The notes under the pieces were generated by a model, which made no database searches, had not been told where the DNA came from, and saw nothing but the letters and a program-made list of their open reading frames with translations. This document shows, in pieces, positions 38,201-52,000 of a DNA stretch of 64,000 bases. Position 1 is the stretch's first letter. Each line of letters starts with the position of its first letter. The translations under genes were made by a program, and so were the position numbers. This stretch comes from Rhodeus uyekii (taxonomy: Eukaryota > Chordata > Actinopteri > Cypriniformes > Acheilognathidae), in assembly GCA_037043235.1 (NCBI GenBank), contig JAWRVZ010000065.1, forward strand, positions 1,543,501 to 1,607,500, written 5' to 3'.

Positions 38201-41200
38201 CATTTTTCTTCTTTAATGTGACATTTCTGAGTTCATTGAAATTATTTAATTGGGATTTTCATCCATCGAAAAAAGTGGGCATTCTTGACCAAAAGCTAGA
38301 CCCATTTTTGAATATGCATATGACTGGGGAGGACTACCCTGCCAGCAGCCACTTTTAAAGCTTTTTAACTCGGATGTGGAAGCTAAAGGTCAAGTTCACC
38401 CTTAAGGCGTTACATTAATGCATTTTTTGGGTGATTTGCTAAATATCTATTGTTGTTATTATTATTATTGACCTACCCTTCAGCTAGAATAAAAGTATTA
38501 TTTATAAAGGCAACATTACATACAAAAGTAACCTAATACAAAGGCAAAATCTTTATTGATTGATTGATTGTGTACCAGTGGTTTACAATAAGACCAAGTA
38601 AGAGTATTAAGAAAGTAAATGCTAAATAGGGCACATTTTTGATTCTTTAGACTTTGTGTACTGTCATAAGTTCTTCCTTCCTACCTCCCATAAATAAGGA
38701 CATTACTTGTCAGCCCACAGGAAATTGAGGCTTAAATGTGATTGTTTCAGTTCTGGCATCAGCACTCCAGGAGCAACGTTTGATGGAAATACAGGAAGAG
38801 CTCTTTTGATCTTGCTCTAGAGGCTGTACACACACTTACAAAGCCTTCTGGGAGGAAAAAATGTGACGTAACGCTGAGTGAGTGGATATATGCACACGTT
38901 TCAAATGTCGGATGAATAGTTTGCTTTTTTATGTTTGTTCATAGTCTATGACAAAAAATTGTCTTGATCGGTTTTTAGTGCACTTTCAATGTCAAATCTT
39001 ACGCCTATGCTTGTACTATGAAGCACTGTGCTGCTTACATGGATAGTGTTGTTAACTACTAATATAGACGACTAAATAAATACACATTTCTTTTGCATAC
39101 AGTGTGAAACAGGCTTACATGTACAGCATTCACACACACACATTCTTTGGTTTCAGCGTGGCAGTAGACCATCGAAGAACATAGGTTCAGAAGTGCATGT
39201 CAACACTGTCTTTGTGAGCCAAAGGTACAGATAAAGTTACTCACACACGTAACGAAACACATCCCACAACGTGGACAGATTGCAGACAGAGAGGCTGCCG
39301 TCAATTGCCACAGTGCTCAATTAGGATAAATGGAGCTATCTCTGGTGTATGTGACCTGGTTCTATAATTAACCCTGAGAGATGACAGCATTAAAGCCTGC
39401 TGCATGTATGCGTGTGAGATGTAAATGTCTCGCCTCTGACTGCCAAACCTCCACTCCAAGCACAATCACCCATACACACAGCGGTACATCAAAGCATGGC
39501 GTATGGTATGTTCTTCTCAAGACAATGTTGACTGTGATTATACACAGCAATACATCTAGAATGCTGCCTTCAAGTTTAAGCTCTCTGATTTACTGTGTTT
39601 AGAGCTAGAGCTATTCTTGATCACACACTTACATAAACAGTAGGAAAAAAACAAATTGTAAAGTTTTCAAGGCTTTATCTTACACCAAGTTCTAAAGTTT
39701 TAAAGATTAACTTTTTTGAACTATTAGCGAATACTGTGAGATCTAATTTACTCAATGCTTGACTTAAGGAAAATGCTGATTTTAATGTCCTATTTGTGAA
39801 GAAAAATCATTTTCAGTCAGACATTTTTTCAATTAATTGATTCAATTCAAAACTTTAGATTTTCATGATGGTATTTCAGACCAGCCAGTTTATTATCCCA
39901 ACATTAAATGTTTTGTGTTTTAAACTGGTAAACGTTTTACCGCCATTGATGCACAGCATCATTTGCCAGCAATCCATGTTCCTTTTCGAATGGAAACTTT
40001 GTGGAAGGCCCTAGGCATGACCGGTATCTGAAGCACATTTGGAAACACAACAATGAACTTGACATTGTCTGGCGACAGCCCATGATGTGCTACTGGAGCG
40101 ACTGCAAGTATAAAAGAGCACCTGTAGAACACATCATCAGCTTCTTACAAAATTAAGAAACGTGTCCCACCATGCAAAAGATTCATCACACCCAGCGATC
40201 CTCATGAGCTGTGTCTGATGTGTCTTGGAGATCAACATGCATGGTCGACTCTCGAGGGAGCCGGCTGTAAGCATTGTGATTCATTCACAGTAAAGCAGCT
40301 GCGCTCCCGCTTGGCTCTGTAAAGTCAAGGGTCATGGCAGAGCACCGTCTACACCCATGGGTTCGATGTTGGATCTTGCTGACGAGATTGGGAAGGGACT
40401 TTCCCTTTCCCAATCTTCAATCGCCAGTTCTGTTGCTCTTGAGCGAAATCTAGAAGCCTGGTCTCCGTTGTCTTCCGATCTGGCGGAGAGTTTGTTACTT
40501 GGCAGGTCTAGTTCATAGGAGCTAGACGTGACAGGAGTCGAGGCGGACGCCGTATCTAAACCTGCCTCTGCCTTGTCACCCATCTACAGGGAATTGTAGG
40601 ATATTATGACCCACGCCACTGCAAGATTGAGCTTGGACTGGTCAGTCAAAAGGCAGGAATGCGCTCCAAGCAATCGATTGGATGAGTGCATCCTAGCAGT
40701 TCATAAATGTTCTGCCCCTCTGAGCCTTCCATCTTTCCATGGGGAAATCTCTTTTCTGCAAGTATCTGTCCTCTAGCAAGTCTAACTATGCTCATATGAA
40801 AGTGTTAGGAGCCAGCAGACACACAAAGATTCCTCAGGTGGATGAATCCCTAGGAGGTTTTTCTCTACATCATCATGGAAGGCTCCTACTTGCCCTTGAA
40901 GCTATGTTAATTTACATCAAAGCTTTTGGGAATGGCATGGCGGTATTGCAGGCATACCAGGCGGAAGGACGCTGATGTAGTAGGGTTGTGGCTCCTGCTA
41001 AAGTCGTTGAGCTCTGCCACTCTTCTAATCTTTCCCTCTGTGCAACCAATTAGGCAGCCCGCGCCATCGGCCGCTCTCTTGCTGCAATGGTTGCCACGCA
41101 GAGACACTTGTGGTTTAACCTGTCAGGGTTAAAGGAGACTGGTCCTTGATGTCCCGGTTTCACCAGCGCCGTTGAGATGGTGGTCCGTAAGTTCAGGGAG

Positions 41201-44200
41201 GCAAGGGTTAAGTCTGCGGTGTTTGACCGCTACATCCCTCGCTGCAGACGGTGTCCTTCTGTCCCCCAACCTTAACCTGTCAGCTGGCGACAGTTTCAGA
41301 AGGCAAGCATAGCTGCGAGAGCCCCGCCTCCAAGAAGCCAGGGTTTTATTCAGTGGTCTCACTCAAGTCAAAAAAGGACCTCAGCGAAGTCAGAGGCAAA
41401 TCCAAACCCTAAAGGTTCGATGTCTTATTGTTTCACCTTTCTTGTTCCCTTTTTCCCCCCTCCCCTCCCGTCATTGTTGTAAAAAAAACAAATACGAAAA
41501 ATTATTTTTATTATAAGGACTGTGGAGTCTGTTAAGCCTTTTGTGTCTTTACTATAGTATATAAACATGCAAGGTGGACTATTCTGTCATTTACGTCCCA
41601 CCTCCTCAGCCATTGTATTTGTATTTGTAGTGCAATGAGGTTGAATAATTAATTTATGGAAGATGGGAAGATTCTACTTCTTGTTACGCATTGGTACAGA
41701 GTGGCCTTCCTTCTGTGTTAGTATAGTATAGTAGTACAACTGTGATGTACATTGAAGAAGGTGGACTATTCCATGACTCAAGTCCTACATCTTCTGCTGT
41801 GATCCTCACAGTGTTATGAATTTGTATACTGGGTGGACAATATCACCTCTCGCATTCCCACTTCTTATAATCTGTTGCGCAATAGGACAGATCGGCTTTT
41901 CTTCTGTATTGCGCTTAAGACAGTGAGATGTATATGAAGGAGGTGCTATTGAGGGCTATTCCTCAACTCGCTTTCCACTTCCTTAGCTATGATAATGTTA
42001 TGAATTTCTATACTGGTTTTTAAGAAGATGGGCAGTTTCGCCTCTCATATTCCCACTAATATGTTGCACTATCGTACAGAGCGGGTTTCCCATTGTATTG
42101 CACTTCAAGTTGTGAAATTTATATGAAGAAGGTCCCACCTCTTCCTCACATTACAATGAATTGTTCATTGAATGGAAGAGGGCAGTATTGCTTAAATATT
42201 GCTTAAGTATATATGTTTAAAGTATATAGTAAGAAATAAATCATTAAGAAGTCTTATAAAGTCCTTGATTTAGTTTAACAGCTTAAAATATAATCTGAAT
42301 GCACAATAAACCATAGGAAAATTCTTGTTTAATCAGGCTCATTCAAGTCCTCGGTGATATACACACATGCGCTTATTGGGAGCAACTCTTGTCACTCTTG
42401 GCAAACTTCGACAGTTGGTTGAACCGGCTCTTTTGGTTCCTTCTAAGTTGGACATGCTACTTCGGATATGCGTCTTCCATCAATCCGGAACTAATGTTCA
42501 GTTTGATTAGTGAACTGGTTAAACCGGTTTCTTCAGCAGCTGACTTGATTTTTCAATCAAGAACTTAAAGTGCGTTAACTTAAGCAAAATGCTCTGCGTA
42601 GGGAAGAGATGCAACAACCTGACACATGCACACCAAATATGTGATTGCTTGATTAACAGGTTTTCATAGACAAAAAGCCTTAAATGACAAGAATCTAGGA
42701 GGAAACTGGAGGAAATGGTTTGTTCATGTAAAGACAAAACCTAAATGTAAAATATTCATCTAAAATAATGCACACAGAGTTCAATGTCTAATTTTCACAA
42801 TTTTTTGAACAACTTTGTATACCTGACACTGGAATTCTCTCATAGCTACACTAGCAGAAAAAATTTCCTCATTAAATTGTTTAAAAAAAACCCCATCTCA
42901 CATAAGTTATTGATTTGATTGTGACATTTTATGATGCACGTTGAGTTGTTTTATTTAAACATTTTTACCTACCCTTCAAAAAAAACAAACAACTTAAAAA
43001 CATCAAAGCCGTACAGTATTTCTTTTTACACTCACTTTTAGAGCAGAAAATCTAAACCTGTCCTTAAACTACGTGTTGTACTATGAGTTATTTTTCTCAC
43101 CCAGCAGTTGCACTCCTCTGGTTAGACCGTAAACATCTATGAGGGCCCACAATGGCTCTGTGGTCCGAACGCCGCTGAAGAACAGCATGGGGCTAGAATC
43201 ATTGATGCGGTAAAATACTCTCCCTTTCTTATCCACCCAGAAGGAAATGAGGTTTCCTTCGTTTGCAAACTCTTCTGGCAGGGCCTTGGCCCAGAAGCCA
43301 CTCTGGGATACCAGGTCAGGGCAGGCATATTTGGGCAGACTGTCGGGGTTGATTCGAGACGGGTCTTTAGAAGTGAAGCCCAGGCGGAGAGCGCCACTCC
43401 AGCAGCACTGCTTTTTAGTTATCTAAAGACAGGAAAGAATGAATCTGTTAATATTATGACATAAGAGAGTGTTCTTCATGAGTCCCTGCATAGCATAGAA
43501 ATGTTTATTCTCAGAAAAATTTGCAAGATGTCTACATTTAGGCATACACCAGTCTTGTCACTGGGGTGGGAATCTTTGTAACTTTATTTGCCACTAAAAG
43601 GTTAATAGTAGTACCTTAAGGGTACATATTTATTAAGGTACTAATATGCACCTAATTGGAGTAGATGAGATGTAAAGTTGTCCCTTTAGGTTTGTTTTGA
43701 CAATGTTTTGATGTCTCTTTGTAATACGCATATATACACTACTACTTTTAAATGGTGCAGTGTGTCGCTAGCAGCACCAAAACTAATTTAGTTTCCCAAA
43801 CACAAAATTCTTAATTCACCCTTTATTTCTCATTTCTGTCAAGTGAGATATTATTTTACATTATTTTATTTATTTTCATTATTTTCCTTCCTGTGGGCTG
43901 AAAAGGTTCCAGTTCTTTCTTTTAAAACCTTTACATTATTTTAAATTCTATCAGTTTGCTGTAGTATTTCCTTTTGTAGCAGTGCTGAAGGCCAAACAGG
44001 GGGCATGTTTTGTAATGGTCATAAATGGTTCAGAGTAGGGGATAGTTGAAGGGATGTATGAGGCAGTCATGTGGTGTGTTTGGACTAGAGAAGCTCTGTT
44101 TTATTTGATTTACAGTAACTCCAGGAATGAGTACTACAAACATTTCAAGAACACAATGACTTATGTCACAGTGGCCCTACGCTACTGAGAATACCATTAT

Positions 44201-46003
44201 CTAGAACTTAACTAATGAGAGAGTTTACACACAAAACCATTTGTGTATGTTGGCAGAATAACTGGTTAGGCTAGTGGTACTTTTAAAGTGCGGTAACAAT
44301 AAGGAGAAGGAAGGAGAAAAAGAAACTGGAACTGCGCGTAACTTGAATTTTGCCATCAGCAGAGTATGCATTTACTGTATGCGCACAGCCCAAGTTTTCA
44401 AACCGTGCATACGATGTGTGCGCACCTTTTGTTGTTGCACTAATTCGTTTTCTGCACAAAGTGACAACACTGGCCTGTTATACCATTGATTCATGGCTAA
44501 AAAAGAAATGGAGAAGACAGAACAAGAACAAACTGAAGACGGCCACAACAACAGTTGTCAATGTTTATGAGTGGTTGTGTGAGGAGATTAAGAGATACAT
44601 ATAACTCTAGTTTAAATGAGTACAAAGACATTTTTATCTGTTTATCTGTCAAAAATGAGTCTGTGTTCATGCACTCTATCAAATGGAGAAATCTTTGAAA
44701 GGCCGTGCGTTCAACTGTGCGACTGTGAAAGAAATCAAAAGTGTTGGTTCAAGCAAAAGAGAAATGAAATCAGCCTACAAATCTGCATGTTAAGATGACA
44801 GGAAGTGTATGACAGACAGGAAGTGCACGACAGACAGGAAGTGCACGACAGACAGGAAGTGCACGACAGATAGGAAGTTCACAAAGGACAAGACTGACGG
44901 GTTTTTTTGAGATATAGTTTGTTTTAAAGTGAAAGAAAAGCTCTTTTGCTTGAACTAAAGTGCTACAGCGATCTGTCAAATCACATTTAAGATAGTCAAC
45001 AGCATTTATTGTTTAATTTTTCTTACATTTAGTTTTATATTTTTCAGTAAAATTGACAGAATTTGAAACGTATTTCTTATCAGAAGCAACAAATCTCTTT
45101 GCGTGTAACATGTAACAAATATAGTTTGGTGTTGGGAAAAACTGCGGACCCTGGCTTGAACCACAGGTGATTCATAGTCAAATTATAGGCAAAATCCCTC
45201 CGAAAGGAAGAACATGACCAGAAATTATTAAATTACTTCATGAAGGGAATCGTTTGTTCACTTTCGTTTGGAACGCTCCTACAAATGGTGTTTCCTTCCC
45301 AAAGTGCTAGATTGATTTATGCCTATCCTTGTTCTTACCTTTAGGCGGACCTGCTCATAAAGAGCAATGGGCCGGTTGCTGAACGTGATTGCGTTGCAGA
45401 AGCTGGCCTGCCTTTTGACGCTCCTCTGTGCTAGATCCATGACTATCTGAGACCCTTTAGCGTTTGGGTGGAAGAGAAGGGGGCTCACAGGGACACCTCC
45501 ACACGGATGCAAGGGCAAACAGCGCTTCGGTTTGTGGTGGCATCGGTGAGCTGTTGTGGGGAATGGTCCACCCAGAGAGTCTAGAAGAGTGAAAGAAAGA
45601 TGATTTCGAAATGATGGAATAATAAATTATAAAAATACATAATGGTGTGAAAATAAGTCTTCTCAGCCGTAATCATGTTTAGACCCCCAGCTCAATATGA
45701 CTAAAGCCTGGCCTTTACTTTCAAATCAATGAACCGCATAAAACAGCATCAGCCCTTGCATGGTGAGATTTGTCTGACCCCATTTCACACAGCATTTGTG
45801 TATAGCAGTTTCATCGGACAAAGTGATTTTTAGCTTTACAGATCAATTTGATTAATCTTTTTTCAGTATTAACAATTCCAGTGCCGACAGCATTTAATTA
45901 TTGCAATTTGTTTATAATTTGGATGGTATGTTGCACTGAAAATTTGTCTTTACACTGATTTTGTCACTGCATTAATTCATAACAGCAGTCTTTTTCTCAC
46001 TTA

Positions 46004-46039
<36 letters not shown>

Positions 46040-49000
46040 GCTCTACTCCTGAATAGATGTCCAGGAAACACAGGCATGCTAATTTGAGTCTTATACTTTA
46101 CAGTCCACATGCACAGCATGAATGATGAACAAACAAACAAGATCTGAACACTTTTTAACTATACATCCATGTGCCAAATCCCTGTTTCCATCCTAATGTA
46201 TCCTCATTTCTCAACGTGTTATCCCTGAAAATGCAGTTGTTTTGAACTAGCCCTTCTACCTAAACCAGTAGAGATAGAGTACTGTGCAAAAGTCTTAGGC
46301 ATAGTAATACTTTCACCCCAAAGAAGGTTTAAGCCAGTTATTTCTATCTTTTGCTGTAGTGTTTGAGTAGGAAATATTAGTTTACATTTCAAAGTATCCC
46401 TTTTTCTTAAAATGTCTTGGGAGACGTTGCCACAGTTCTTCTGGATTTAGTCTGTCTCCGTTTTTTTCTGTGATCCCAGATGGACTTGATCTCCGTGTGG
46501 AAGTCTGTCTTTTCTAGTAAAATTTAGAACTGCATGATTCGCGATTAATTGAGAATCACTATTTTTTGGTTTTTAAATGGAGATCACAATTCTGAACAGA
46601 CAATTAAAATAAAAACATAATTTACTAGACGCTCTTACAAAATGTTAATTGCTGCAGTCTAATTATATTTTTTGTATTCTTTATTATAAAAAAATTGACA
46701 ATAAATTCACTCATAAAAACTTCACTGGATGAATCGGTGTTTTTAACGAATTTCTTGAAATAATTATTCAATGACAAATACATTTTTTAACAGTCTCATG
46801 TCGCCACCTACTGGTGTAACGATGTAATTGATAGAATCATTATTTGAAGCGTCAAGTTATATTCAAAAGGGGATTTTCTCAGTTTTGATCATATATCCCA
46901 ACCATAAACTTATTTTTTATATCCCAACTATAAACTTTTCCAGTATTTGAATTTGATAATTTGAATATTTATAGAAATAATCAGCAGCAGCAACAATGCA
47001 GATTTGAATGTTCACTGTGATCGTATTTCGTGTCAAAGGTTTATAGCCAAATTGTGCCATTTTAGGAATAAGATCGTATGGATATTTTAATCAAGACCAC
47101 AAACTTTTAACGATTAGCTGTGCAGCTCTGGTTACATTGTGTCTGTTTAACCCAAGTCTAAAATCTAACATTACTACCATCAGACTACATTTAAACGGCC
47201 TAAAGAACGGCCAAAATACCGAATTCTCATATTTTGATCTACAGGAGGTGAAAATCAATTTTAGCGGAGACACAGTAATGATTTGCAAAGCGTTCAGTTG
47301 GCACAATGTCACATTTCGAGATATCCAAGAGAGGTTGCAGCTTTATGGCTATCCTACCTACATTCATTCATGCCCAACATTCACAGAGTTGGCAAGGGTG
47401 TCCTTTAACAAGATAACACACCCTCACAGGTCCATAATGGCACAGTTGGAGGAGCATCCAGTGATGACACCAGTCCTCTCAGCTATTGTGGCTCCCATGT
47501 AGAACCTGATAGTGGGCAATGACATGTTTCCTGAGCAATGCAGATAAGGCTACACTGGTCACAAGAGAAGGGAATTCACACAAGACATTTTGCCTATATC
47601 TGGCAAGCACAGGATCATGTAGAAACTTTATATTACAAAAGCATTCATTTGCTTCAAATGCTTTTTCAGCCGCTGTACTTTGCATGCGTGTCTGTACGTC
47701 TGTGTGTGGGCAGGTCTGTTTGCAGACGGACACAGTGTATAACACTCATAGTCTGAGTACACTGAAATGAATACATTAGCAAACACAAGAGCTGCAGCTG
47801 TCAGACAGAAAATGGAGGTTAAGTAGCAGCTCATGTTCCTTAGCAACGTTACCATGGTGAAAGCTTTCTGTTTTTCTGCTTAGCTGCGTTCAGTCTGTGT
47901 GCTTTCGTTTTATCTGTTTGGAAGGGGAAGTTGATCCCAGATCAGCGTAAAATCTTTCAAGGTTTAATATGCAAAAAAATCCCCACTTTGGGACTAAACT
48001 GAGTTTGTGCATTTATGCATTTGGCAGACGCTTTTATTCAAAGCAACTTAAGGGCCAGTCACACAGCCGATCGCGCACGAATTACTCACAAATCACGCAT
48101 AGATTGGGTTTGTACGTGCTTGTGCGTCGAGAAATTGACCAAAGTATTCCACGAACATTCGACGCTCACCCGACGCATGAATCACTGACGGAGCGCGTCC
48201 AAACACGCACGCTTCGTGAACGTTCCACAAACAAGCACTTTCAGAATCCACATTGTCAGTGGAATGAACGTGATACGTGCGCGGTTCATGCGTGGTTCAT
48301 GAGTGATATGAAGGTGGGGCGTCAGTGGACGTGCACGCTTTCGAACCAGTTCCGACGCATAAGCACTGACGGCCGACGCGTGTCCCGCGCATGTCACGCA
48401 TACTCAACGCATAAACTACGCACGCCGACTCATAAATAACGCACACCGACGCACATATGTGCGTCAGAAATTTTTTTAACCGTTCAAAACTCAAAATCAC
48501 GCACAAACCACCTTCGACGCACATCCACTTACAATCACTGACGGTCCTCGTTCATTCCACCGACGAAGAACCACCGTTCTTCATGCGTTTTCGCTGTGTG
48601 ACTGGGCCTTTACATTGCATTCAAGGAACTCATTGAATCAGTTCTTGCTTTCCCTGGGAATTGAACCCATGACCATGGCTTTGTAAACACCAATGCTCTA
48701 CTGATTAAGCTACAGGAAAGATAAGATAAGGTATGGCATTACATGATTAAATGTCCATGATTCCAAATATTTCAATTCAAATTGTCTTTCTTAATGATGT
48801 TCCTGGCCTTATTGGGAATGATCCATTGCTGCACATTATTCCAAAGAAAAGGGTACAGGTATTAATTTAGCAAACCCACATTAAGTCTGGCTCCATTCTG
48901 TAATCATGTAACATGACTTTTTATGATTAAATCACGTCCAAGGCCTCTTTTTTCTCTATTTAAAAATGGGCTTTGACTTTAATACATTTCTGTTGCCGAT

Positions 49001-52000
49001 CTAAATTTTATTACGTAAGATGCACTTAAGTCATAAAATGTAACAGCACCGGACATGCAGAAACACAAACACGCTTTGTAAGTAATAGAAGCCAGTGACA
49101 CAGCCAACAGAAGCAGATTCCACCCTGGGCTACCGAACACATCATAATGCTGCTATTTCTATGGTAACCACATTCTTTTTTAAGGTAACCAATGGACAGA
49201 AGATGTTTCTTACATAAGTTTATTTCATAAAGAACCGCCTGCATGGCCTGAATCAACACATTTGAGAATTTGAATAATCTAAGGCTGCCAAAAATCATGT
49301 GTTAAGTTCTGTGATTAATATTTTTTCTGTTTAACACATTACAAATATACACTGCCCAGCCAAAAAAGAGGAAGATTTAAATAGGCAAATTCTTAAGAGT
49401 CAATGATTGGATAATTATTGCAGTGATTATTGTGTTTCTAGCATTTTAAATGTTTGGCAACAGTTCTTCTCAATTGATGGAGTGTGTAGCTTTTCATTTA
49501 GCTTGTGTAGCTTTCACCTCTTAAATGTTGTAATGTTTATTCCAGCAAGAGGTACATCAATTTTTTGTCAAGATCTTGTATTGACAATGCAAGAGTCCAG
49601 CACTCTGTAAAGTCTCCTCCAGCACATCCCAAAGACTTTCAATGAATTTAAGGTCTGTACAAATTATCTTAAACTATTCTTCATGGTCCCTCCCAACCAT
49701 GCTTTCAAAATTTAAACGAAGATCTCTGTCTGGCTGCCTGTCAATAATTATGACACGTAGGAGTATGTGCGATAATAAATGTAAATGCAATACTGATGTT
49801 GTATAAACCTTATGTAGCTACACCCCTTTTCAGTCTTACTGAAAGTCCTGTCTTCTGGTTTGTATTTCCACAGCATGAAGGTCTTTCTGGTCTACTGGCG
49901 CTTATGATGTCCACTTCAAATATTACAATGCTCTTGATAACTTGATAACTCGTTAACTCTGCAATAAGTGAATTCAATTCACCAGCTAATTACTGTCAGA
50001 CAGCGATGATAGAAATATACAGAGCTACTAAAAAGAAAATTCAAAGAAAAAACTCTAAAGATGGCTGCGCACTTATTTCTAAACCAAATAAGATCTATAG
50101 AGAGGATCTATAGTCACAAAAATGAAATATCGTTTGTTTGAAATAAGTTTGTGTTCTGCACTATTATAATGAATTCACTCATTTGCACTTGAATCCTTGC
50201 TTTCCTCGCTCCCCCCTCCTCTCGTCTCCTCCAAGCAGGCTGCTCAAACCTGAAGTGCATTACAGTAAATTGTCAAGTATTTTTAGAGTTTAATTGTTAA
50301 TTATTAATTAGTATGTATATGAGATCTTAATGGTTACAATTTTAACTGCAATTAATAGGGTAAAACCAAAAAAATATTTAAAATGGGCATTTGTGGTCAT
50401 GTGGAACGAATTAATTGATTTTTAGTGCATTCTTATGGGGAAATTTGTTTCGGTGTACGAGCATTTTGGTTTACGAGCTCGCTCTTGGAACGAATTAAAC
50501 TCGTAAACCGAGGTATTACTGTATTATAATGGATTTGTGGAAAAAAAAGTTCACTTAAATTAAATGTTATTCAAATATTTGATAACTCTATTTAATGTTA
50601 GAAACAGTGGCTGTCAATTATACTGCAATTTCTTGAATCTCTAGAATGACTCATTTCATTCCCAAAAACGTTGAATAAATCAATTTAATAGAGACAGCAG
50701 TAGCTGTATTGGTTTGGGTGATACTGGCCTTCATTCATATGTAAAAAAGTAACAATAAACAGCACAATCTGTAATATTGTGAAATATTATTACAATTTAA
50801 AGTTTTTTTGTTTGTTTTAATATATATTTAAATGTAATTTACTCCTGTGATGTTAAAGCTGAATTTTCAACAACTAGTACTGATCCTTTAGAAATCATTC
50901 AAATTGTTGTGTTTGAAATTAGTTAATATTTTTGTGGAAAATACTTAAATATTTCACATAAAAGTATCATACACAAAAGTTCATACTGCAATTTTATGTG
51001 AAGCCAGAATTTGGATCTTTAAAAGGGTTTTAGATCATTTCTAAATTGGGAAAGAGGTTTAGTAAAGTACACTTGTGTAAATAGTGAATAATTAGTGTTC
51101 CTTTTTAAACTTACATTAAAGAGGATCTCCAAGTGCAAAGGTCAGGTTTAAATTCGCTGTGTGGAACAAGTTTGTCAGGTAGCTGCTATCTTTATCCCCA
51201 TTACATCCTTATTACCAAGCAGTTGTGGTCGGGGCAGGTTCAGATGTCTAACTGTAGGTAAGAGAATGTCATGTTATGTGTAAACACCTCACATCACAGA
51301 CATTCTCGTACACTCAGTGTTAAAAAAAAACTGCTTGGCCAGCAGCACTCAATAGCTTTTTTCACAACAGAACATCCCAAGGCTGACTTTTCACGGTTTT
51401 GTTTGCTGTATATACAGAAACTTTGATCCAAAGTGACTTGCAAAGGAGCACAAAACAGAGTATTTTATTATATGCTTCACAAAGAGGCAAAGTCTCCAAC
51501 CAAACATACTCAACAAACAGACTAAAATGTCTTGTAGCTGTGCCTACAGTAGGTGTTCCAATTTAAGTACAGTAATTTAAGTACAGTAATAAGTACAACC
51601 TTTTTTGTGCCGTGGACCGGTAAACGTGTGAGAATTTGTTTTATTATGCGTTCTTACTTTCGAGACAGACGATACATTAGCGGCAGAGGAGGAGGAGGGA
51701 GGGATGACGTAGAATACGTAGCTTGCGTAGAGTTCGTAAACACAATATGGGAGACTCGCGAGAGAAGCGTACAGAAGTTGACTATGGCAGAAAATCCATG
51801 CTAAAAAGAAACAAGCTTAAAACTGCTGTTTGCGCGCGCACAAATTACATCCGCATGCGGATAACAGATCAACACGCGAAAAAAACGGGAGCCCGCAAAC
51901 TCACTTTATCACTTTACGAACATTCCTCACATGCGCCCTTGATCTTCTGTCGACTGCTGTTTTTGCTCACGCCAACACTTTTTTATTTTAGTCGACGAAC

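Noticed and set aside
47137..47502. 121-codon open frame as a possible gene
   Set aside because: No domain, no splice context and intronic position; length is within chance expectation for this amount of sequence.
47969..48439. 156-codon open frame in CpG-rich sequence
   Set aside because: Spans the junction of a SINE and a nested MITE, so it is a composite of non-coding repeats.
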